NCBI GenBank assembly: GCA_002432095.1
Contig: DJFQ01000255.1
Location: 6,922 to 16,285 of the forward strand
DNA: 9,364 bases
Direction: 5' to 3'
From: Marinagarivorans sp. UBA5868
GTDB taxonomy: Bacteria; Pseudomonadota; Gammaproteobacteria; Pseudomonadales; Cellvibrionaceae
In this document: piece by piece, positions 1 to 6,700 of the stretch
Position numbering within the stretch: position 1 is the stretch's first letter
Layout: each line of letters begins with the position of its first letter
The notes under the pieces: generated by a model
Told to the model about the DNA's origin: nothing
Database searches by the model: none
What the model saw: the letters and a program-made list of their open reading frames with translations, nothing else
Translations under genes and position numbers: made by a program

Positions 1-110
1 CCAACGCCCACCACCAGACCAGTGATCGAAACGCCAGAGAAAAACGACACAAACTGATTATTGCGCGGAGCGCCGGTATAACGCAGGCCGATAAAAACCG
101 GTAATTTCAT
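1..110 (-). CDS. lolE: LolC/LolE-family lipoprotein-releasing permease, N-terminal fragment (cut by window edge)
   Basis: Only the first 36 codons are present; the gene continues past the left edge. The visible protein starts [13 protein letters not shown] and continues into a hydrophobic stretch. The FIGLRY segment directly before the first transmembrane helix is typical of LolC and LolE. The ATG (110..108) overlaps the lolD stop codon as ATGA, which suggests translational coupling; no strong Shine-Dalgarno sequence is visible. As the third gene of a lolC-lolD-permease operon it should be lolE, the partner of LolC in the inner-membrane LolCDE complex that extracts lipoproteins and hands them to LolA. 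The fragment alone cannot separate LolE from a second LolC paralogue, so the symbol rests on gene order. Confidence 0.85.
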   Translation of the reverse strand, partial: MKLPVFIGLRYTGAPRNNQFVSFFSGVSITGLVVGV

Positions 111-793
111 TGCGGCTCAACCCGGTTCAGGCGCCCATCGCTGAGCTCCAGAACTGTGTCCATGGTTTGGGCAAATTGCAGATCGTGAGTGACCACAACG
201 AACGCGGTGTCGATTTGCTCGCTCAACTCCTGCATCAACGTTTGGATCGCGCGGGCGTTTTTGCCGTCGAGATTACCAGTGGGCTCGTCCATCAATACAC
301 ACGCGGGATTGTTTGCCAGCGCGCGAGCAATCGCTACTCGCTGGCGCTCCCCACCGGATAATTGGGCAGGCTTGTGAGATTCGCGACTCGCCAGCCCAAC
401 ACGCGCCAACAGTGCCTGGGCACGAGCAAAGGCTTCGCTCCGCGGAATGCGCGCGATGAGCAATGGCATAGCCACATTTTCCAGCGCGCTGAATTCGGCG
501 AGCAGATGGTGAAATTGATAAACAAAGCCGAGATATTGATTGCGCAGCTTGCCGCGCGCATTTTCCGACAGTTGTGAAAAGGGTTGGTCTTTGAGGTAGA
601 CAATGCCAGTATCCGGTTTATCGAGGCCACCTAGCACGTTGAGCAATGTTGACTTGCCCGAACCTGATGCACCGACGATGGCGAGGTGCTCTCCCGCGGT
701 AACGCGAAATTCGAGATTGCGCAAAATCTGTAATTGCTGCGGCCCCTGCTGATAACTCTTGTCGATTTTTTCGCAGTACAAAACACCGCTCAT
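107..793 (-). CDS. lolD: Lipoprotein-releasing system ATP-binding protein LolD
   Basis: This is the ATPase of the LolCDE complex, which powers release of outer-membrane lipoproteins from the inner membrane to the periplasmic chaperone LolA. The 228-residue protein is a complete ABC nucleotide-binding domain. Walker A is GASGSGKST (41-49), the Q-loop glutamine is Q93, the signature is LSGGERQR (145-152), Walker B is VLMDEP (166-171) with catalytic E170, and the switch histidine is H203. The segment [21 protein letters not shown] (90-110) closely matches E. coli LolD as I remember it and separates it from other ABC ATPases such as FtsE or MacB. The start ATG at 793 has an AAGAGA element about 8 bases upstream. 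The stop overlaps the next permease's ATG by four bases. It lies 78 bases downstream of lolC in one operon. Confidence 0.97.
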   Translation of the reverse strand: MSGVLYCEKIDKSYQQGPQQLQILRNLEFRVTAGEHLAIVGASGSGKSTLLNVLGGLDKPDTGIVYLKDQPFSQLSENARGKLRNQYLGFVYQFHHLLAEFSALENVAMPLLIARIPRSEAFARAQALLARVGLASRESHKPAQLSGGERQRVAIARALANNPACVLMDEPTGNLDGKNARAIQTLMQELSEQIDTAFVVVTHDLQFAQTMDTVLELSDGRLNRVEPQ

Positions 794-805
794 GGCAATT
801 CTCTT

Positions 806-881
806 TATTTTTTAGAAACTGATTTTTTAAACATTAAATTTTTTAAACACAGATTTTTAGACATCTACTTTTTAAACATTG
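806..881 (-). repeat. Five imperfect 15-base tandem repeats between lolC and lolD
   Basis: On the plus strand the units start at 807, 822, 837, 853 and 868, each close to ATTTTTTAAACATTA. The third unit is 16 bases. The last unit contains the lolC stop codon (874..872). Read on the minus strand, several units repeat a GTT-TAA or GTC-TAA pattern, so the array looks like serial duplication of the lolC tail including its stop. It fills nearly all of the otherwise very AT-rich 78-base lolC-lolD spacer. No hairpin with a U-tract typical of a terminator is visible, so read-through into lolD is expected. Confidence 0.75.
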
Positions 882-2116
882 TAACGAAGAGCTTCGGCAG
901 GAGCGATTTGCGAAGCGCGCCAGGCGGGATAGCAAGTCACGAGAAAACTGATCAGCGCCGCGCCGCCGCAAACCCAGATCACATCCGCCAATAATAATTG
1001 CGACGGCATGGTGGTAACAAAATACACCGTCGGATCGAAAATCTGCGCGCCCATCATGCGTTCTACTGCGGTAACCATCATCGCCAAATTCTGTGCGACC
1101 ACAATGCCGAGCGCGGCGCCGATCAAAATTCCCACCATGCCAATAACCGTGCCCTGGACCATAAATATGCCCACCACCCCGCCGGCGGACATGCCCATGG
1201 TACGCAATACCGCTATGTCGGCACGCTTTTCCGTAATCATCATGATCAGGCTGGTGACAATATTAAAAGCCGCAACGGCGATGATGATGCCAAGCATAAT
1301 GCCGACCACGGTCTTTTCCATTTTGATCGCCTGAAACAGGCTACCCTGGGTTTCGCTCCAGTCCCTTGTTGAATATTCCTTACCCAAGTCCCGTTGCAGA
1401 GCTTTAAGCAGCGCGGGCGCTTTATAAATATCATTGAAGCGCAAACGCAGGCCATCAACTCCGCCCTGCCGCCGCAGCAGTTTTTGCGCGTCCGCCACGT
1501 GCATTAATGCGAGAGATTGGTCCAGCTGCGCGCCGACCTCGAATACACCGACAACTGTAAAACGTTTGGTGCGGGGAAAAATACCAGCGGGAGTCACCGA
1601 CACGTCCGGCAGGGTGACCTGAACCTTATCGCCGATAGTCACACCGAGATAGCGGGCAAGTAGACTGCCCAACGCAATCTGATACTCCCCCGGACGCAGT
1701 TCGGCGAGATCGCCCACCAGCATGTGTTCATGCACCACGGATACATCTTGCTCCGCAGCGGGGTCAATGCCCTGAATCTCCATACCGTGAATGCTGCCAT
1801 CGTAGGTAACCAACCCGTGGCCCGCGATGTAGGGGGCTGCACCCACCACGCCGTGCCGATCCACCACTTGACCGGCAAGACTCTGCCAATCCGCTAAGGG
1901 CGCGTTGGTTTCGACAAATCCGTGGGGGACGACCCGCAGAATCCGGTCCTTCAATTCGCGATCAAAACCATTCATCACCGACAATACGACGATCAGCGCA
2001 AAAACCCCCAGCGCCATGCCGATAAACGCAAACAGGCTGACAAACGAAATAAACGTATTTCGCCGCTTTGCCCAGGTGTACCGCAGGCCTATGTAACATG
2101 GTAAGAGTGAATTCAT
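872..2116 (-). CDS. lolC: Lipoprotein-releasing system permease LolC
   Basis: This inner-membrane permease of LolCDE couples ATP hydrolysis by LolD to lipoprotein release. The ATG at 2116 gives 414 residues and places YIGLRYTWAKRRN at the same distance from the N-terminus as in E. coli LolC. An upstream TTG at 2152 (12 more residues, weak AGGT ribosome binding site) and an ATG at 2125 are alternatives. One hydrophobic helix follows near residues 21-45, then a large periplasmic domain, then three C-terminal helices, the usual LolC/E topology. The periplasmic loop has TPAGIFPRTKR, matching the proline-containing LolA-recruiting Hook of LolC, and the end PAEALRY is also LolC-like. VVPHG and QLDQSLA are more reminiscent of LolE. 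It is first in the operon and divergent from the RIO kinase gene. Confidence 0.93.
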   Translation of the reverse strand: MNSLLPCYIGLRYTWAKRRNTFISFVSLFAFIGMALGVFALIVVLSVMNGFDRELKDRILRVVPHGFVETNAPLADWQSLAGQVVDRHGVVGAAPYIAGHGLVTYDGSIHGMEIQGIDPAAEQDVSVVHEHMLVGDLAELRPGEYQIALGSLLARYLGVTIGDKVQVTLPDVSVTPAGIFPRTKRFTVVGVFEVGAQLDQSLALMHVADAQKLLRRQGGVDGLRLRFNDIYKAPALLKALQRDLGKEYSTRDWSETQGSLFQAIKMEKTVVGIMLGIIIAVAAFNIVTSLIMMITEKRADIAVLRTMGMSAGGVVGIFMVQGTVIGMVGILIGAALGIVVAQNLAMMVTAVERMMGAQIFDPTVYFVTTMPSQLLLADVIWVCGGAALISFLVTCYPAWRASQIAPAEALRYNV

Positions 2117-2291
2117 GGCGCGCATTAGAGCGGAATTTAGGGGGGAGGACAAGGTGGCTTACCTGGCTGCACGGGGCCAGTCGCGCACGACTTCGGTATC
2201 GCGTCGTTTAGAGGAGAGGCGCAGAAATTCTCCTGCAAAGCGTCAGACGGCACTACAATACGCGGCTAATTGTCAGCAACCCAAGAGGCCC
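2117..2291. promoter_or_regulatory. Divergent intergenic region between lolC and the RIO kinase gene
   Basis: These 175 bases separate the two preferred start codons and must carry the promoters for both directions. The best plus-strand element I see is TACAAT at 2254-2259, a good -10 match 33 bases before the kinase ATG, but there is no convincing -35 box. I could not pick a minus-strand promoter for lolC with any confidence. Both strands stay open through this region (plus from ATG 2115, minus from TTG 2152), so longer N-termini are formally possible. The encoded plus-strand extension is arginine-rich and has no family counterpart that I recall. Confidence 0.4.
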
Positions 2292-3137
2292 ATGAAGACT
2301 CCTCCACGCCTACAACCTTTACTGGACGATGGTCTTATTGACGAAGTCATCCACCCTCTAATGAGCGGCAAAGAAGCCTCCGTTTACGTCGTACGCTGCG
2401 GTCGCGAGATCCGCTGCGCTAAGGTCTACAAAGAGGTGCACAAACGCAGCTTCAAAAAAGCAGCGCAATATCAAGAGGGCCGCAAAGTCCGCAACAGCCG
2501 CCGCGCTCGCGCCATGGAAAAAGGCTCAAAGTTCGGTCGTCAGCAACAAGAAGACACTTGGCAGAATGCCGAGGTGGACGCACTGTTCAAGCTCGCCAAA
2601 GCTGGTGTACGAGTACCGGAACCCTACGGTTGTTTTGACGGCGTACTGCTTATGGAACTGGTCACCACTGAAGACGGTGACGTAGCGCCCCGCTTGAACG
2701 ACGTAATCCTTACGGAAGAACAAGCGCTTGAAGACCACGCGGTGGTGATGCAATACATCGTGCGCATGCTCTGCGCCGGCCTGATCCACGGCGACCTCTC
2801 AGAATTCAACATCCTCGTCGACGATTACGGTCCCGTGATCATAGACCTTCCCCAAGCCGTCGACGCCGCCGCCAATAACAACGCCCGCCGCATGCTCGAA
2901 CGCGACGTCAATAAAATGCGCGACTACTACAGCCAATTCGCTCCGCAATTACTGCAGACTCAATACGCCAAGGAAATTTGGGCACTGTATGAAGATGGGG
3001 AGTTGCATCCGGATACGGAATTGACCGGTAATTTTGTCGAATCGGACGAAGCTGCCGATGTAGATACTGTGATGGATGAGATCCGCGCTGTGCTGGAGGA
3101 GCAGCGAGCGCGGGAGGAACGCAGAAAGGAAGAATGA
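2292..3137 (+). CDS. RIO1-family serine/threonine protein kinase (PA4780-like)
   Basis: A 281-residue atypical protein kinase of the RIO family, probably cytosolic, target unknown. Visible motifs are the nucleotide-binding SGKEASVYVV (25-34), the ATP-anchoring lysine in CAKVYK (K44), the catalytic loop HGDLSEFN (166-173, with D168 and N173) and the metal-binding aspartate in IIDLPQAVD (D185). All key residues are present, so it should be active. The protein is very similar, as I recall, to the RIO kinase of Pseudomonas, which begins MKTP and sets the start at ATG 2292. AAGAGG (2283-2288) lies three bases upstream, rather close. An in-frame ATG at 2115 would add 59 arginine-rich residues. The C-terminus is a charged tail rich in E and R. 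The gene diverges from lolC and ends at a hairpin 28 bases later. A decayed copy of its last codons occurs at 3311-3365. Confidence 0.93.
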   Translation: MKTPPRLQPLLDDGLIDEVIHPLMSGKEASVYVVRCGREIRCAKVYKEVHKRSFKKAAQYQEGRKVRNSRRARAMEKGSKFGRQQQEDTWQNAEVDALFKLAKAGVRVPEPYGCFDGVLLMELVTTEDGDVAPRLNDVILTEEQALEDHAVVMQYIVRMLCAGLIHGDLSEFNILVDDYGPVIIDLPQAVDAAANNNARRMLERDVNKMRDYYSQFAPQLLQTQYAKEIWALYEDGELHPDTELTGNFVESDEAADVDTVMDEIRAVLEEQRAREERRKEE

Positions 3138-3165
3138 TTTTACCGCTGACAATAGCTTGAAATTA

Positions 3166-3188
3166 AAACGGCCCTTCGAGGGCCGTTT
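3166..3188. terminator. Bidirectional intrinsic terminator after the RIO kinase gene
   Basis: Perfect stem AAACGGCCC (3166-3174) pairing with GGGCCGTTT (3180-3188) around a five-base loop. On the plus strand it ends the kinase transcript. On the minus strand the stem is followed by TTTTAATTT, so it should also stop transcripts arriving from the Rhs and immunity genes. The stem core is nearly the same as in the hairpin at 8241-8264, and both lie 22-24 bases from a sucD stop codon (remnant or real). Confidence 0.85.
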
Positions 3189-3210
3189 CAATATTTGCTG
3201 GATGTAAAAA

Positions 3211-3286
3211 TCACCAACCGGTAATTTCCTTCAAACCCATTACCAACAACTGCGAATTTATCGTCAGCGGCACCTTTATAACATGA
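3211..3286 (-). pseudogene. Decayed 3'-end fragment of a second sucD copy
   Basis: TCACCAACCGGTAATTTCCT at 3211 matches the real sucD end at 8289 with one difference, and the similarity continues to CCCATTACC. Read on the minus strand it encodes the SucD ending LKEITGW plus stop. A one-base insertion lies just before that, and roughly 45 bases of sucD are missing near 3250. Beyond the gap, bases 3250-3279 encode KGAADDKFA where the real gene has KGTADEKFA. The differences are mostly third-position or conservative, as expected for a gene that diverged while functional before it decayed. The preceding hairpin and spacer length also match the real sucD downstream region. It has no start codon and cannot give a working enzyme. 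Confidence 0.85.
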
Positions 3287-3310
3287 AGATAAATACGTCC
3301 CTTTTATTTA

Positions 3311-3365
3311 CCGAGCGGTGTTGGAGGAACAGCGCGCCAAGCAGGAAAGGAGCTGGAAGATTGAC
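3311..3365 (+). pseudogene. Decayed 3'-end fragment of a second RIO kinase copy
   Basis: In the frame starting at 3315 the sequence encodes AVLEEQRAKQERSWK, against AVLEEQRAREERRKE at the C-terminus of the intact kinase. In the eleven aligned codons from 3315 to 3347 I count 8 base differences in 33, five of them synonymous. The stretch therefore looks like the tail of a diverged homologue, not a recent copy. The kinase domain is absent, and the frame runs past the usual end to a TAA at 3381-3383. It lies immediately beyond the sucD remnant, with the same relative orientation to it that the real kinase has to the real sucD, but in reversed order. Confidence 0.8.
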
Positions 3366-3383
3366 GGCGCACATAATAATTAA

Positions 3384-3472
3384 CTGCAGATGCCTCTAGG
3401 ACCCGAGCGGTTATTTCAGTTGGTGTGAATCTCATTCATTTCTTGTTTGGCTTCGATATATCCAGCCTCTAA
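3384..3472. other. Spacer between kinase remnant and immunity candidate, with possible lost coding tail
   Basis: No independent gene is seen here. On the minus strand, the frame of the small protein upstream continues after its TAA (3475..3473) for 18 more sense codons to a TGA at 3418..3416, encoding a charged peptide beginning LEAGYIEAKQEM. This may be a former C-terminus cut off by a nonsense mutation, or chance. No hairpin terminator is visible in this stretch; the next one for minus-strand transcripts is at 3166-3188. Confidence 0.4.
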
Positions 3473-3742
3473 TTATAGGTCGGATGCACTAGCTTCTTCG
3501 AACCTCTCTATTTCATCTTCCAAACGGAGCAATTCCGCCATCACACATTCGTCAAGAACTGACGTAGTCACGCACGCACTCAACGAACTATATTGGCGAA
3601 TCAGGAACTGCCGCCTAGAGGACTCCATTTGTGAATAGATAAGATCGATTTGTCTCTCCTGAATGAAATGAAGCCCAGCCAGAGAAATAGCAGAACAAAG
3701 GACCGCCACTACGAGTGATCGATGGTAAGAATTTCTTGTCAA
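3473..3742 (-). CDS. Small single-pass membrane protein, candidate immunity protein for the Rhs C-terminal domain
   Basis: I do not recognise the family. The 89-residue protein starts at TTG 3742, supported by a perfect GGAGG (3754..3750) seven bases upstream. A basic N-terminus (R3, H7, R8) precedes one hydrophobic helix (about 9-27). The rest is polar and probably helical, with acidic residues concentrated at 75-83 (EDEIERFEE) and cysteines C57 and C66 that could pair in an oxidising compartment. The charge pattern predicts an inner-membrane anchor with the C-terminus in the periplasm. There is no lipobox at C16. The gene begins 31 bases after the Rhs stop on the same strand, the usual place for the immunity gene of a polymorphic toxin. 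A membrane-anchored periplasmic partner would suit a toxin acting at the membrane or in the periplasm. Immunity function is inference; the protein could also be an unrelated accessory gene. Confidence 0.6.
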   Translation of the reverse strand: MTRNSYHRSLVVAVLCSAISLAGLHFIQERQIDLIYSQMESSRRQFLIRQYSSLSACVTTSVLDECVMAELLRLEDEIERFEEASASDL

Positions 3743-3773
3743 GCACTAGCCTCCAAAACCTCAAAGAATACAC

Positions 3774-6700
3774 TTAATTACAATAAATACTTTTCACTCG
3801 CCGAGAAATAACACCTTCACCATTCTCTCGATTCACTAGATATTCTACATTTGTTACGTGGGATCCATGAGTGAACTTGACCGTATAACTTACGTCACCA
3901 GTTTGGGCCAAACGAGAAGACGCCATTGCACTACCGTATAACCAACCAGCCGCAACAAACCCCGATGATATTGCGGCACCTCCTGCCGGCGACACAAATG
4001 GAGAGGTGATAAATCCTACACCGACTCCCAGCCCACCGATAAATAGCTGATTATTGTTAGCTTGTTCTGCAGCTTTACGGTTGATATCTTCCGCCTGCTC
4101 TACAGAAAGCGGACCATAATGGACATCAGCACTATCAGCAACGGCATGACCGCTCTCCGGGGTGTAAGGCATTTCACAACCACACGGTGCTAATCCACTT
4201 GGATCTATGAGAGCAGCAGGATTATTTAGGGCATAGTTATAGGTATTAAGCCCACCTTCCATTCCAACAGGGTCGCTCTGAATATATCGCCCAACGCTCG
4301 CATCGTAATACCGGTGCCAGTTGTACCACAGGCCCGTCTCACTGTCGTAATACTGCCCCGGAAACCCCAAATTCAAACCGCCAATGGTATTGGTCGTCAC
4401 CTGTCGGTCGAAGGCGGTGTTGTTGGCTTTCCACACCACGGTTTTGCTGGCATTGGTGGCCACTTCTGGCCGGCCGAGGTGGTCGGTTTGGATGTAATAG
4501 ATGGTGTTGTTGCGGATTAAGGCCACCGGGCGGTTTTGCCAGTAGACGTAGATGCTGGCAATGCTGTTGCTGTTTTTGCCTGTCTCCGCTTCCACTCGAC
4601 CGGCGCCGTCGTAAAGATAGCGATAGGTGCCGCCAGGGCCGGTTTTGTAGGCGCGTTGATTTTCTGCATTGTTTTTATAGCTGGTGGTATTCGCCTGCTT
4701 CAGACGATTAAAGCCGTCGTATTGATAAGTGTAGGTGCCGCCGTGGCCAATCTTTTTGGTGAGGTTGCCGTTGTCGTCGTAGGTAAAGCTTTTGGCTCGG
4801 CTGCCGGTGATGGCACTTAGACGGTTGCTGCCGGAGGAATAGGTGTAAGTGTCTGTCGCACCGCCCCAGACGTGGGTTTTGCGGTTGCCGCTGGCGTCAT
4901 AGGTAAAGCTTTGATTGCCCAAGCCGGAGGTGACCGTTTGCAGGCGACCGGCCAGGTCGTAGGCGTAGCTCTGGTTGGCAGTGGTGTTGCCGCTGTGGGT
5001 GATGGCGTTGAGTTCACTCGCGGCGGTGTAGCCGTAGGTTTTGGTGCCCTGGCTTTTCAGACGGCCATCCAGGTCTTTTTCGATGATTTCTTCTATGCCA
5101 TTGCCGTAGGTGAGTTTACTTTCCGCCACCCGCACATCGGCGCTAAAAATGGTCGTCCAGGCACTCCCAACGTAAGCTTCAATTTTATTGACGTTGTTCA
5201 ACGGATCATAGCCGTAGCGCAGTTTTACGCCATTTGGGAATTGTTTCGTTTCCAAGCGGCCCAGGCTGTCATATGCGTAAGTACGAGTGTAGGTTTGCCC
5301 TTGAATTGTGGTGGTGATGCGTTCCAACTGACCTCCGGTTTTGTACGCAAAACTGGTGCTGCCGGAGAGATCTTCATAACCGCATAGACGACCCACGCCT
5401 TTGCCGCAATCGGCACCGGTCACCGGGTCGCGGTAGCTGTCGTAGAATAAGCTTTGCACTTCCCCAGTGCTGGCGGCGAGCTGGGTCAGTCGATTCAGTT
5501 CATCGTAGACATAATCCACCATGGGTCCACTGCCGGCCATAGGCGCACGCTGGACCACGTTGCCCGCATCGTCCGTCTGCCGCGACAGCCCCACCACATC
5601 CGGAGAGAACGCCTGCACTTCGTCCCCTAAGCGCTCATAGCGGAAGCTCTTGCCCATGCCATCGGAGGCACTAGTCAGACGCTGTAGAGGGTCGTAGTCG
5701 TAGATGACAGTTTCGTTTTTGGGATTGGTGAGCGTTTCCAACGCACCATCCGGTGTGTAGGTCATGCGGGTGACGCGGTTGAGCGTATCGGTAATGGTAT
5801 CGACTCGGGCGTTTTTATCGTAGTGATAAGTTAGCTGTGGCTGACCTTCGTGATTGTCCACTGATTGCAGCAAACCGGCTTCATCGAAGGTGGCACGAGC
5901 GTAGTGGTAACTATAGTCTGGGAAGCTAGCCCAACCCCACGAATGTTGCCCTGTCTGCACCCTTTGCTTGATTACCCGAGTATCTCTGGTGGTCACTTTC
6001 GTAACATTACCTAACAAATCGTATTCATATTCGATTCTGGCGAGAGAATCCGTTCCCAGATATCGCGTGGTTAAGAACCCAGCGCCGTTATATTCATTCA
6101 CAATCCTGCCGTTAGGCCCATTGAGCAGAGTAATTTGACTAAGGCCATTGTATTCGATACGCGTAACCTGAGCTGGCTCATCGTTGGTGGTAATGCCGGT
6201 GACGCGATTGCGAGCGTCATAGGTGATGGTTTGGCTGTGGCCATTGGCGTCGGTGACACGCCAGGGACGATCATCTGTGCCTTGGTATTCGTAGGTGGTG
6301 AAGTCGCCATTGGGCAAGTCGATACGGGTCAGATCGCCGCGAGTGTTATAGGTATACACAGTGGTGTCCGCAACATCGGAACGCGGCCCATCTATAGTTT
6401 TTTTCCGCACCAGTTTATTGCTGCCAATGACATAGGTGATTTGAGTGGTACTGGCGTTGCCCTGGTTGTCATATTCCGTGACGCTCTTGACCCTATAACG
6501 CGCAGCATGGCTGGCGGGGTAATACTCGTAAACGATCTTGCTTTCTGGCGTGCTCGGCGCGGGTAAACAGGGGTCACCGGATTTGCAGACGACACCGGCA
6601 ATGGTGCCGTGCCAAATGCGAATTTCTTTAATCAGTCCGTAATCACTCCACACATATTCTTTGGTTACGCCGTTTTGATAATAGGTAGCAATTTGTTTTT

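Noticed and set aside
1008..1372. Plus-strand open frames opposite lolC
   Set aside because: They are shadows of lolC, rich in His/Asn or Met/Thr from the complementary hydrophobic codons, and lolC itself is well supported.
2115..2291. Longer RIO kinase starting at ATG 2115
   Set aside because: It adds 59 low-complexity arginine-rich residues not recalled in the family and overlaps the lolC start. ATG 2292 matches the usual N-terminus.
3311..3411. Nine-base direct repeat CCGAGCGGT at 3311 and 3403
   Set aside because: It is too short to be significant alone; the first copy belongs to the kinase remnant and there is no matching mobile element end.
3138..3472. Search for tRNA, integrase or insertion-sequence ends that could explain the insert
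   Set aside because: None was found here or at 8094-8288. The boundaries are gene fragments and terminators, so no mobile-element class is claimed.
3466..3479. Imperfect palindrome CCTCTAATTATAGG over the immunity stop codon
   Set aside because: It is only 14 bases with a mismatch pair and no T-run, so it is too weak to call an operator or terminator.
4872..5387. Long plus-strand open frame opposite the Rhs core (also 6135-6566 and 4536-4820)
   Set aside because: These are antisense to a GC-rich repeated coding region. They show repetitive valine, alanine and glycine content typical of a shadow frame, and no ribosome binding site was noted.
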